Origin: Streptomyces sp. WAC08241
GTDB taxonomy: Bacteria > Actinomycetota > Actinomycetes > Streptomycetales > Streptomycetaceae
Assembly (NCBI GenBank): GCA_007858575.1
Contig: CP042279.1
Location: 3,653,501 to 3,717,500, forward strand
DNA: 64,000 bases
Reading direction: 5' to 3'
The notes beneath the pieces are model-generated. The model was given only the letters and a program-made list of their open reading frames with translations, was not told the origin of the DNA and did no database searches. Below, piece by piece: positions 13,301-24,972 of the stretch (its first letter is position 1; each line of letters begins with the position of its first letter). Position numbers and translations under genes: made by a program.

Positions 13301-13847
13301 GTCCGTGACCGCCGAAGCCGCGTACGAGGCGAGCTCCTCCCTGGTCTCCGGAGCGTCGAGCACCAGGCGCTCGACGCCCGCGCCGAGGGTGCACGCATCG
13401 ACGCCGCCTGCCGTGAGCACGAGAGCGGGCTCGGCGTCCTGCAGCATGTAGGCGATCCGGTCCGCCGGATACTTCGTGTCGATCGGCAGGTAGGCACCGC
13501 CGGCCTTCATGACCGCCAGCAGAGCGGTCACCATCTCCACCGAGCGCGGCACCGCCAGGCCCACGATCCGCTCCGGCCCCACGCCCCGCGCGATCAGGAG
13601 ACGCGCCAGACGGTTCGCCCGCGCGTTCAGCTCCGCGTAGCTGACCTCCAGGTCCTCGAACGCCACCGCAACGGCATCCGGCGTCCGTCCGGCCTGTTCC
13701 TCGAACAACTCCGGGAACGTCCGGCCCGGCACCTCCACCGCCGTGTCGTTCCACTCCGACAGCACCCGCCGCCGCTCCTGCGGCGACATGACGTCAGCCT
13801 GCCCGATCAGACTCTCAATGCGCTGCCAAGATTCATGTGAAGACACA
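4391..13847 (-). CDS. NRPS, A-T-C-A-T-C-A(nMT)-T
   Basis: A multimodular synthetase. Domains in order of synthesis: A1 (about 13750-12230), T1 (12140-12050), C2 (11940-10620), A2 (10560-9050), T2 (8960-8880), C3 (8760-7450), A3 (7380-4650) and T3 (4600-4510). An N-methyltransferase is embedded in A3 at about 5980-5160, with SAM motif VFEIGVGSG and later [12 protein letters not shown] domains carry HHIACDG, and no epimerisation domain is seen. A1 and A2 share the pocket D-A-Y-W-S-G-V-I-T; A3 reads D-M-P-E-M-A-A-V-C, with an aromatic-like tail; all were read by eye. The start is uncertain: GTG 13847 or ATG 13900. No stop separates it from the upstream C-T region, so the two may be one protein. 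Shifts occur near 4460, 5290, 5620, 6360, 8560, 10920, 11098, 11731 and 12235. The stop at 4391 assumes a shift near 4460. Confidence 0.85.
6858..13713. repeat. 3.17-kb tandem duplication of NRPS modules
   Basis: Bases 6858-10541 recur almost base for base at 10031-13713, with an offset of 3171-3173. That is about 2.2 copies of a unit holding A(N-part)-C-T-A(C-part). The differences seen are a few 1-nt indels and one substitution (gggtgtctgg at about 9028, gggtgtccgg at about 12199). Corrected for apparent deletions, the period would be 3174 bp, or 1058 codons. It could be a recent module duplication or an assembly artefact. The left identity edge, at 6858, falls just after the A3 core motif of the last A domain. 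Confidence 0.9.
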
Positions 13848-13900
13848 GTGACACCCAATATCTGTTGAGGAACTACCGCATGCCCTTGTCCTGGGCGCAT

Positions 13901-15698
13901 CACAAAGAACGGGTCGGCCGACGGGCTGAGCCCCGACGTTCCCGTTTCCCGATACGGGCTAGCGCGATCGCCTGCCCGCTCCAAGGCTCGGCTGCGCCGG
14001 GGTGCCTCGTCGAGGCACTTGTAGAGTTCGGCGACCGACGGCGCTTCGAAGATCTTGGCGACATCCAGTTCGACGCCCAGCGCGGTGCGTACACGGCTGA
14101 TCAGACGGATCACCAGAAGGGAATGTCCGCCCAGCGCGAAAAGCTCTCGTCAAGTCCCACGTCCTCAACCCCGAGAACTTGCGAGAATATGCCGCGCAGG
14201 ACTTCGAGACGCTCATCGTACGGCGCTGCCGGTGCTTCGCCGGTGGACACTTCCGAGTCCGCCGCCTCCGCCCCCTGCCTCAGAGCCGTCGGAATCTCCG
14301 GAATGTCAATCCCGTCGAGGCGCAGCTGCGGATCGCCGACCACCTGGTCGATCAGAGCGACGAAGCCCTCCGTGATCAAGCGCGCCGCGTCGGGAGTGAA
14401 AAGGTCTTCCGAATGGAGGACGGTTCTCGGATACCGGCCGGAGCCCCGTGCTCATCGTGCTCTTCCTTGAGCAGGAAAGCGATGTCGAACTGGCACCGCG
14501 CTCCTCGATCTCCTCGACACTGACATCGAGCCCATCGAGTCGGAAGTCCGCTTCAGCGTTGTTCTGCAGCGTCAGCATGACCTGGAACAACGGATGCCTG
14601 CCGGGCACACGCGGAGGGTTCAGAGCCTCGACGAGGCGCTCGAACGGCAGATCCTGGTTCTCGTAGGCCTCGAGGTTCGCCGCCCGGACCCGCTTCAGGA
14701 TCTCGAGGAAGCTCGGGTCTCCCGACGTGTCGGTACGCAGGACCAGGGTGTTGACGAAGAAGCCGACGAGGTCGTGGAGGGCCTGATCGGTCCGGCCGGC
14801 GATCGCGGTGCCAACGGGTACGTCGTGACCAGCGCCGAGCTTCGACATCAGCGCACCCACGGCCGCCTGGAGCGCCATGAACACGGTGCTGCCGTTCTTG
14901 CCGGCCACCTCGGCCAGCCTGGCATGCGTGGACCGGGCCAATTCGATCTCGACCGGAATGCCCATGCGGCTCGCCACCGCAGGGCGACTGCCCCGGGTCG
15001 GAAGCCTCAGCTCCTCGGGGATACCGTCGAGCTTGGCTTTCCAGTACTCCAGCTGCTTGTGTCCCAGGCTGGGGATCAGACTCGTCGCCGAGAACTTCGC
15101 GCTGCCAGAGCGTGTAATCCGCATACTGAATCGGGAGTTCTTCCCAGCCGACGTCCTCACCCTTCAGTCGCGCGGTGTAGGCGGAGCTCACATCGCGCCA
15201 GAGGGGGACCATGGACCACCCGTCACCGGCGATGTGGTGGAGGGTGATCAGAAGGATGTGCTCGTCCGGACCTTGCTCGAACAGCTGGGCCCGGAGCGGA
15301 ATTTCCTCGGCCAGGTCGAAGGGGACTCGATAGGCCTGGCGGAGCGCGTCCGACACCTGTGGTCCCCGCACATCTTCCACCACCAAGGATGGTACGGCCT
15401 CGGCGGGCTCAAGAATGTGCTGATGGGGTTCCCCGTCGGACTCCCGGAACACCGTGCGCAACGACTCGTGACGGGCGACCAGATCGCACAATGCCCGCTG
15501 AAGCGCTTCCCTGTCGAGTGAACCGGTCAGTCGCAACGCCAATGGCGTGTTGTATACCGCTTTCACTCCCTCTAGTTCATTCAGGAACCAGAGGCGCCGC
15601 TGGGCGAACGAAAGGGGATCACGAACGAACTCCTGATGTCGGTGCAGGTCGCGCCGGAGGCTGACTGGCCTCACGTAGCGCGCCGCGATTTTCGGCAT
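13901..15698 (-). CDS. NRPS condensation-carrier didomain (C-T), no A domain
   Basis: First NRPS unit of the operon. The condensation domain (about 15610-14350) begins [17 protein letters not shown] and has HHIAGDG. A short linker leads straight into a carrier domain (about 14160-14000) ending [18 protein letters not shown]. There is no adenylation domain between them, so the carrier must be loaded by another protein or serve as a relay. The ATG at 15698 (MPKIAARYV) is preferred. An in-frame TTG at 15860 would add 54 residues of less convincing composition. The end is unsure: a TGA at 13901 overlaps an ATG as TGATG, but in the frame actually read the carrier domain continues without a stop into A1. 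Frameshifts lie near 15080, 14500, 14390 and 14120. Confidence 0.75.
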
Positions 15699-16040
15699 GG
15701 AGTGGGAGAGGAGCGAGCAGGCTCCGAATGCCACCAGACGTCCGATTTGATACAGAACCCCCAGTAACCACCCCCGTGGTCTTGAATCGATTCTGGCGGC
15801 CGCGACCGGAATCGATTCATCCGAGACGGAAGGATCATCTGGCCGGCGAGCCGATGTCAAGGTTGCCCATCTTGATTTGAGCTCGATCTGAGGTTCGCTG
15901 CGCGGTGGTATTACCCCGCGCCGGGACGCGTCGGCGACTCGCCGGCCTTGACGGCAGACCCCTCTTGTCGATCACCCTTGCCGTGGTGCACACTGACCAA
16001 CGCCGCAGGCCAACCGCCCTGGGACGGCGGCAACGGGTCG

Positions 16041-16057
16041 CACCACCTCTAGTGGTG
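16041..16057. promoter_or_regulatory. Inverted repeat, possible operator
   Basis: CACCAC and GTGGTG arms (16041-16046, 16052-16057) around a 5-nt spacer, 15 bp before a second, longer palindrome. The size and spacing resemble a dimeric-repressor site. No regulator for it lies in the window. Confidence 0.4.
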
Positions 16058-16072
16058 ACCTACCCACTCATG

Positions 16073-16100
16073 CAAGTACCGTTGAAATGAACGGTACTTG
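16073..16100. promoter_or_regulatory. 11-bp perfect palindrome, probable operator
   Basis: CAAGTACCGTT (16073-16083) and AACGGTACTTG (16090-16100) are exact inverse complements around a 6-nt spacer. It is AT-richer than its surroundings and sits in the divergent promoter region. A TetR- or GntR-like operator is the likeliest reading. A terminator is less likely because no gene ends nearby. Confidence 0.55.
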
Positions 16101-16529
16101 ACCGTATGCGACTCAGCGACCCCGAAGAGGGAACTCGCGACTGCCTATCAACTACCGTCGGCCATTGGGCAGTTGCTGGCCGATGTGCAGCGGAAGTCTT
16201 TTGTCCACCAGCCCGACCGCGGGTACGACCACGGTCCGGGTGTCGTCGTTATTTCCGGTAATTCGACGAAGGTGAGCGGCCGTCATCTCAGCGCCGGTCC
16301 CCGCCTGATCCGCATCGGCTCGGCGAGTGCCGGCCCGGTGGGTACGCAGATGTCCCACCACCCCGGCAAGAGCTCGACCGCAGTGCTGTACCTGCGGCGG
16401 CCCGGTGGACCGGCGTGCCGGACGCCGCTCTCGGCAGTCGACGACGCCTGAAAACCCGGGTCATGGGTTCGATCCGGCACCAGGGCCGGCCTTTCGGGTA
16501 GCCGGACGCATCAGAAGAGGAGAGACACG

Positions 16530-16892
16530 ATGGATGCAGAGAAGGTCACGGTCATCGAGACCTGGAAGCTCAAGGACGAGTTCGCCGGGCGCGCGCTGGA
16601 GCTCATGCAGGTCATGGACGACATCGTCGGTCCGGGCGCGCACGACAACCCGGGCTGGTGCGAGCACGGCCGCTTCTACCAGCTCCAGGAGCGCGAGACG
16701 GAGATCTGGATGATGTACACCTGGCGCAGCCGTGCCGAGCACGAGGTGTTCATCAAGGAAGAGGAGAAGCTGCTCGGCGAGTTCTACGAGCAGTACTGCG
16801 ACGGCCCGCGCGGCATCGTGTACTTCACGGAACTCCCGGTCGACGTCGAAGCCACCGCTCCGCACGCCCATACGGAAAGCACCCATGCCTGA
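16530..16892 (+). CDS. ABM-like barrel protein
   Basis: A 120-residue protein with the look of the antibiotic biosynthesis monooxygenase / dimeric alpha-beta barrel superfamily. It opens VTVIETWKLKDEFAGRALEL, has a central WCEHGRFYQLQE strand and WMMYTWRSRAEHEVFIKEE before the last helix. The ATG at 16530 has AGGAG upstream. It is the first gene of the plus-strand operon and overlaps the decarboxylase start by 8 nt. Family members include cofactor-free oxygenases and structural or cyclase-like proteins, so the reaction is unknown. The family call comes from pattern and size, not from a catalytic residue. Confidence 0.6.
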   Translation: MDAEKVTVIETWKLKDEFAGRALELMQVMDDIVGPGAHDNPGWCEHGRFYQLQERETEIWMMYTWRSRAEHEVFIKEEEKLLGEFYEQYCDGPRGIVYFTELPVDVEATAPHAHTESTHA

Positions 16893-18328
16893 GACCACCG
16901 GTGACTGGGCGCCGGCCGACTTCGAACGCCATGGTCATGAGCTGCTCGCGACGCTCCGTCAGCACTTCGAACTCATCAGGGACGTGCCGGTAGCACGTCC
17001 CTACGACGCCGCAGAGCTGATGGGCTGCTTGGACACCGCCCTGCCGGAGCAGGGCGAGGAGTTCCCGCGCATCCTCACGGATACGTGGGAAAACGTCGTT
17101 CCGGACCTCGTCCACTGGAACCACCCGGCCTTCCACGCTTACTTCTCTACCTGCGCGAGCTTCCCGGCATGCTCGCCGAGACGATGACGGCTGCGCTCAA
17201 CGTCAACTCCATGTTGTGGAAGACCAGTCCGTCGGCCTCGGCCCTGGAGCAGGTGGTACTGCGCTGGATCGCCGAACTGGCGGGATATCCGGGCGATTCG
17301 GACGGTCTGCTGGTCGGCGGTGCCTCGCTGGCCACGCTCTACGCACTCGGAGCGGCTCGGGACGCGGCGCTCGACTACGACGTCCGGGAGGAGGGGATGA
17401 GCGGGCCGCACGCCAAGGTGGCCCGGATCTACACCTCCGACCAGGCCCACAGCTCGGTGGACAAGGCCGCGATCACGCTCGGAATCGGTCTGCGGAACGT
17501 GGTGAAGGTCCCGTCCGACGACCGGTACGGCATGCGTCCCGACCTGCTGGAGAGCGCCATCGCCCGCGACGTGGCGGCCGGCTACGTGCCGGTCGCCGTC
17601 GTCGCCACGGTCGGCACCACCTCTGTGGCAGCGGCGGACCTCTGGAGCCGATCAGCGAGATCTGTCGGCGGCTCGGGGTCTGGCTGCATGTCGACGCCGC
17701 CTACGGCGGGCTGTTCGCCTCGCCTCCCGCATGGGAGGTGAGGCCGAGGATGTGTCGGTCGGCGACTCTCTGGTCGTGAACCCGCAGAAGACGCTGTTCG
17801 TCCCGCTGGACTCGACCGCGCTCTACTGCAGGCGCCGTGGCGCGCTGGCCAACACGTACCGGCTCGTCCCGGAGTACCTGACGTCGGTCCACACGGGCGG
17901 CACGTTCGACTTCATGGACCTGTCGCCCCAGCTGGGCCGGGGCTTCAGGCCCTGAAACTCTGGTGGTGCTGCGGTCGTTCGGCTGCTCGGGCCTGCGGTC
18001 CAGGCTGGACCACGCCATGGAGCTGGCCGACCGCCTGCGCGAGTTGGCCGTCGGCGACCCGGACTGGCAGTGCCCGGCCCCGTCGCGTTATCCGCTGGTG
18101 TGCCTGCGGTACGCGCCGCGGGGCGGAGTGGGTTCGGGCACCGACCTGGACGACCTGAACGCCCGCATCGTCAAGGAACTCAACGACTCCGGCGAAGCCT
18201 TCGTCTCGCACTCGGTGATCCGCGACGGTTACGTCATCAGAGTCTCCCTCGCCAACATCCACACCACGGCGGACGACATCGAGCGTCTGTGGGCCGCCCT
18301 GAACCACGCCGCGGAGAAGTGCCGATGA
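16885..18328 (+). CDS. Group II PLP-dependent aromatic amino acid decarboxylase
   Basis: An enzyme of about 480 residues in the aromatic-L-amino-acid decarboxylase family. Early WNHPAFHAYFS, then the PLP-stacking histidine in SDQAHSSVDKA, the PLP-nitrogen aspartate in HVDAAYGG and the Schiff-base lysine in VNPQKTLFVPLD. The last usually reads NPHKW, so the neighbouring His and Trp are Gln and Thr here. Likely substrates given the cluster are tyrosine or Hpg; family members also include aldehyde synthases. It overlaps the following gene by ATGA at 18325. Shifts near 17147, 17645, 17730 and 17955 look like sequencing errors, since both flanks align to one family. Confidence 0.82.
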
Positions 18329-18669
18329 TCCGGCACATCGTGCTCTTCCGGCTGAAGCCCGGCTTCAGCTGGGAGAGCCCCGAGGTCCGCGAGGCGGAGG
18401 CGCTCCAGCATCGGATGGGCGACGAGATCGAAGAGCTGCGCGAGTGGCACTGCGGCCGCAACGTCTCCGACCGGCCCGTCGCCTACGACTACGCGGTCAT
18501 CGGCCTGCTGGACGACGAGGAGGCCGTGGCCCGTTACCTCGCTCATCCCTTCCACCACAAGGCAGCGAGCAGCTGGACACCGATCAGCGATCGGGTGATC
18601 GCCGACATCGTGGAAGACGCGCCTCGGCAGGCGACCGCCCCATCCCCACAACACCCCGAAGGAGAATGA
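18325..18669 (+). CDS. Dabb-domain (stress-responsive A/B barrel) protein
   Basis: 114 residues starting MIRHIVLFRLKPG, the hallmark opening of the Dabb family, followed by helix-rich sequence and a second strand set (YDYAVIGLLDDEEAVARYL, HPFH). These are small dimeric alpha-beta barrels; some act as cyclases or shape reactive intermediates. Its start overlaps the decarboxylase stop (ATGA), so the two are coupled. With the ABM-like gene this gives two small barrel proteins flanking the decarboxylase, suggesting a reactive intermediate is handled here; that is inference. Confidence 0.75.
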   Translation: MIRHIVLFRLKPGFSWESPEVREAEALQHRMGDEIEELREWHCGRNVSDRPVAYDYAVIGLLDDEEAVARYLAHPFHHKAASSWTPISDRVIADIVEDAPRQATAPSPQHPEGE

Positions 18670-18670
18670 C

Positions 18671-19597
18671 GTGTCCGCACCCACCGAGGTCTTCGCGCTG
18701 ACCGAGGAGGAGCGCGAACTCCTGCCGTCCGACGACGATGTCGCGTTCTACGCCGAGCACGGCTGGTACCTGTCGAAGAAGCTCTTCACCGACGAGGAGA
18801 CGGCTCTGCTGCGCTCCGCCAGCGAGGAGTTCTACGCGGGACGGCGCGACCGGACGCTGCCGAAGCACCCGGCGCGGCTGGCGTACTGGACCCCGGAGAA
18901 GGGTGACGTCCAGCGCCACAACGACTACATCCACTACGAGAGCGACGCGATAGCCAAGATCCTGCGCAAGCCCCTGCTGGGAGCGGTGGCGGCACGGCTG
19001 GCACAGGTGGATCAGATCCGGGTGTTCCAGTCGACCCTCATCCGCAAGCCGCCGCGGCCCGAGGAGCCCAGCAACGTCGTGCCCTGGCACTTCGACCGGG
19101 ACTACTGGGCGACGTCGACCTCGGAGCGGATGCTCACGGCCTTCATCCCCTTCCACGACTGCGACACGCAGATGGGCACCATCACCATGGTCGACGGCAG
19201 CCACCGCTGGTAGGAGCTGAGCCGTGACGCCGTCACGGCTCGGCACTTCGTCCAGCTGGGGCGTGATGCCGAGTCGGTCCTCGACCGTACCGCGGAGGCG
19301 AACGGTGCGAAGGTCGTCAAGGTGCCGGTGGAGATCCCGGAAGGACATATGAGCTTCCACCACTGCCGCACCTATCACGGCAGCGGGGCCAACCGGTCGG
19401 CCGAGCCGCGCCGCGCCATCTCGCTGCACCTCCAGGACGGCGCCAACGCGTACCGGGAGTTCCCGCTCGCCGACGGCAGCCTGGCCGCCTACAACCATGA
19501 CGAGCTCGTGCGCAGGACGCCGGACGGAACCCCGGATTACAGCGACCCCGAGTTCTGCCCGGTCGTCTGGGACGGGCCCGTGCCCTCGGCCGCGTAG
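18671..19597 (+). CDS. Phytanoyl-CoA dioxygenase-like Fe(II)/2OG oxygenase, interrupted by in-frame TAG
   Basis: A PhyH-family non-haem iron oxygenase of about 308 codons. The iron motif HFD (in WHFDRDYW) is near residue 140. The distal histidine and 2-oxoglutarate arginine are in TYHGSGANRSAEPRR near residue 240. It would hydroxylate an amino acid or the peptide. GTG 18671 has GAAGGAGA just upstream. An in-frame TAG at 19211-19213 follows TMVDGSHRW, and the same frame resumes at once with matching family sequence. One base change (TAG for AAG) would restore it, so this is a substitution error or a recent nonsense mutation. If real, the product lacks the distal histidine and is inactive. Confidence 0.75.
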
Positions 19598-19722
19598 CAC
19601 CACCCGGTCCCGAGCGGGACAGCCGACCGGCCGCGGAGCGCGCCCGCCCACACCAGCGCTCCGGGCCGGCCCGGCATCGCGACAACAGACCACTAGCACA
19701 GGAAGCACCCGGACTGAGCCGT

Positions 19723-22044
<2,322 letters not shown>

Positions 22045-22048
<4 letters not shown>

Positions 22049-23507
22049 CACAGCGGTATCCGGCGGCTCTGTTGCACACGGCGGAGCTGCACGCGTCCCT
22101 CGAGGACAAGACGCTCGGCTCGATGAACTTCCTCAACGAGATCGCGCAGCGGTTCCCCGAGGCGATCTCCTTCGCTCCGGGGCGGCCCTTTGAGGGCTTC
22201 TTCGACACCGAACTCGTACACGACTACCTCCGGCGCTTCGAGCAGTACCTGAGGGAGGAGAGGGTACGACGAGGCGCAGGTGCGCCGGACCCTGTTCCAG
22301 TACGGGCGGACCAAGGGCATCATTCACGAGCTGATCGCCCGCCACCTGGAAGTGGATGAGGGAATCACCGTGGATCCCGAGTCCGTGGTGGTCACTGTGG
22401 GCTGCCAGGAAGCGATGTTCTGGTGCTTCGCGCCTTGCGCGCGGATGAGCGGGACGTGATCCTCGCGGTGTCGCCCAGCTACGTGGGACTCAGCGGGGCC
22501 GCCCGGCTGGTGGACATGCCGGTGCTCGAGGTAGCCGGCGGGCCGAACGGCGTGGATCTCCACAGTCTTGAGCAGGTGGTGCGCGAGGCACGCGCGCGCG
22601 GTCTGCGCCCCCGCGCCTGCTACCTGGTAGCGGACTTCGCCAATCCCTCGGGCATCAGCCTCGATCCGGAGGCCCGGCACGCACTGCTCGATCTCGCGGA
22701 GCGGCTCGACCTGCTGCTGCTGGAGGACAACCCGTACGGCTACTTCGACGCGGACGGCGTGCGGCTGCCCACGATGAAGTCGCTCGACACCCGGGGCAGG
22801 GTCGTCTACCTGGGATCGTTCGCGAAGACTGGCCTGCCGGGCGCCCGGATCGGGTACGCGGTCGCCGACCAGCGAGTCCTCGGCGCCGATGGCCGGAGGG
22901 GCTGTTGGCCGACGAGCTCTCGAAGATCAAGAGCATGCTCACCGTGAACACCTCGCCCATCGCCCAGGCGGTCATCGCTGGCAAGCTCCTGACCCACGGT
23001 CTGGATCTATACAGCGCCAACGAGCGTGAGATCGCCTTGTACCGTGACAACCTGCGGCGCCTGCTGGCGGGCCTGGACCGGCACTTCCCGTCCGACGGCG
23101 GGTCAGGGGTGACCTGGAACGTACCGCGCGGCGGGTTCTTCATCGTATTGACGCTCCCCTTCCCCGCGGACGACTCCCTGCTTGAGATCTCCGCGCGCGA
23201 CTATGGCGTGCTGTGGACCCCGATGAGCTACTTCGGCTCTGATCCGCAGACGGCTTGCCAACTCCGCCTTTCATTCAGCCTGGTCGACGGGGTACAGATC
23301 GACGAAGGGCTTGAACGCCTCTCTGCGCTCCTCTCAGCCAACGGCAGAACTGACCGAGAGGATGGCGAGTTGTTTCGCGTCGGGGTAGCGAGCGAGATCG
23401 CCCACCGCGCCCACCGCAGGGCTACCTCGAGCCGGGAGGAGAGGAAGCAAGCGCCGGAGTCGTCGGCTGCCCCCGAAGGGAGCCTGCCGGGGTGGTGGGA
23501 AGCATGA
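22045..23507 (+). CDS. hpgT: 4-hydroxyphenylglycine aminotransferase
   Basis: A class I/II PLP aminotransferase that aminates 4-hydroxybenzoylformate to L-Hpg. In characterised pathways tyrosine is the donor and returns 4-hydroxyphenylpyruvate to HmaS. It starts at the GTG inside the hmo stop (GTGA). Motifs: LEDKTLGSMNFLNEIA, SFAPGRPFEGFF, FANPSG, LLLEDNPYGYF and the PLP lysine in GSFAKTGLPGARIGY. It has about 487 codons, some 50 more than I expect, as a charged C-terminal tail after the LRLSFSLVDG region. Frameshifts near 22255, 22425 and 22895 are probable errors. Confidence 0.9.
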
Positions 23508-23828
23508 CGCACCGCGCCAGCTTCCGGGCGACCGCCGTGGTCATGGACGATGACTCCCGCTCATTCGGAATCGACGCAGAGCCGAATGAGCGGTTCGCTG
23601 ACGGCGTCCTCGGACTCATCGCCCTGTCCCAGGAGCAGAAGCAGATACGTGAATGCTCGCTGTCGGTGCAGCCATCCCCACCCAACGACAACGGCACTTA
23701 CCGGGTCGATCTCGCCGCGGGCACGGTGGCCGAGGGCTGCCGAATCAATGGCTTCGACACCTGTTGGACTGTGCGAAACGGCCTGCCTACCACCGCTGTC
23801 ACCGTGCAACGCCGTCCGGGCATTGTTG
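23504..23828 (+). CDS. Hypothetical protein in the Hpg operon
   Basis: A small gene of about 107 residues starting at the ATG within the hpgT stop (ATGA), so it is likely translated. The sequence has EPNERFADGVLGLIALSQEQ and a C-terminal DTCWTVRNGLPTTAV. I do not recognise the family. As read, the frame stays open to 23968, overlapping the next gene by 118 nt. A single shift would end it at TGA 23826-23828, leaving a normal gap and ribosome site before the GTG at 23851, so that end is used here. Function unknown; membership of the operon suggests a role in precursor supply. Confidence 0.5.
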
Positions 23829-23850
23829 ATTCGATCAATCTGGGGAATCC

Positions 23851-24966
23851 GTGTTGCGTAGTGCCGCTGTCGTCGGAACGGGTCTTATCGGCACTTCGAT
23901 CGCTCTGGCCCTTTCCGCCAGAGGCGTCATCGTCTACCCCATCGATCAAGAACCCATGGCCGCCCTGACCGCCGCGGCTGTGGGAGCCGGGCGTGCCGAG
24001 GAACCACTGGAAGCGGTCGACCTCGCCATCCTCGCGGTACCGCCGGCGAAACTGGCCACCACGCTCGCGCAAGCACAGAAGAGCGGGCTCGCCCGGGCCT
24101 ATACAGACGTCGCCAGCGTCAAAACGCACCTCATGGCAGACATCGTCGACATGGGCTGCGATCTCACGTCATTCGCGGGAGGTCACCCCATGGCCGGCGG
24201 AGAACGCTCCGGTCTGCTCGCCGCGCGCGCCAACCTGTTCGAGGGGCGGGCCTGGATCCTTTCCCCCACCCCACAACTTCGAAGCAGGCCCGACAGGCCG
24301 TCGAGAGCCTCATCGAGATGTGCGGCGCGTATCCGCTCGTAATGAAGCCAAGCGAGCACGACGCGGCAGTCGCCCTGGTCTCTCATGCACCGCACATGAT
24401 TGCCAGCCTCATGGCCGCACGCCTGGAGCATGCCGCGGAGCGGCAGATCAGCCTGGCAGGACAGGGAGTACGCGACGTCACCCGGATCGCGGCTGGCGAC
24501 CCTGGCTGTGGCTCGACATCCCGTCCGCCAACGCTGGCTCTGTGGCGGACACTCTCACCGAGCTCGCCCGTGACCTGGAGGGAGTGATAGCGGCGCTGAG
24601 ACATCTGGAGTCAGGTGCCCAAGAGGAGTCCGACTGGGGTGCCAAGGCTCTGCTCGACGTGCTGAACCGAGGTGTGGCGGGCCGCGAGAGGCTGCCGAAC
24701 AAGCACGGTGCGCCGAAGGCGAGTTACATGACAATCACCGTACCGGTGGGAGACCAGCCAGGCGAGTTGGCCCGCCTGTTCGCCGACATCGGGGCGACAG
24801 GCGTGAACATCGAAGACGTCTTCACAGACCACGATCCAGGAAGACAACCGGGGTGGTGGAATTGCTCGTCACACCTGAAGCCGCTGATGCGCTCTCACGG
24901 AACCTCAAGGACCGTGGCAGGATCGCGATCGGGCTTCTTGAGAGCCAGCCGGGCCTTCACGTGTGA
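23851..24966 (+). CDS. Prephenate dehydrogenase with ACT domain
   Basis: Oxidatively decarboxylates prephenate to 4-hydroxyphenylpyruvate, the substrate of HmaS. An N-terminal Rossmann domain (VVGTGLIGTSIALALSARG), then GGHPMAGGERSG with the family's conserved histidine, a helical dimer domain, and a C-terminal ACT domain beginning YMTITVPVGDQPGELARLFA. About 372 codons. GTG 23851 has GGGGA seven nucleotides upstream. Frameshifts lie near 24275, 24505 and 24845. A dedicated copy in an Hpg cluster raises precursor supply independently of primary tyrosine synthesis. The ACT domain may allow feedback control by tyrosine or the product. Confidence 0.9.
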
Positions 24967-24972
24967 CTCATC

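Larger units (their letters stand above)
15699..16529. promoter_or_regulatory. Divergent intergenic region between NRPS and pathway operons
   Basis: About 830 bp separates the two divergent operons and must hold both promoters. I see no credible gene in it. The frame at 16098-16451 lacks coding character and matches no family I know. The region is notable for two inverted repeats, listed separately. Confidence 0.6.

Noticed and set aside
6858..13713. 3.17-kb repeats as insertion sequences
   Set aside because: The repeat content is NRPS domains in register, with no transposase and no inverted ends.
102..13840. Very long plus-strand open frames opposite the NRPS (for example 102-1238, 8932-10812, 11867-13840)
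   Set aside because: They are antisense shadows of high-GC NRPS genes. Their translations are Arg/Gly/His-rich with no domain, while the minus strand shows full C, A, T and TE motifs.
16098..16451. Possible gene in the divergent region
   Set aside because: No ribosome site, no family resemblance and mixed composition. It overlaps the likely promoter area.
16451..16485. tRNA-like GGGTTCGATCC motif before the ABM-like gene (possible att site)
   Set aside because: No acceptor or anticodon stems pair around it, and no matching copy was found elsewhere in the window.
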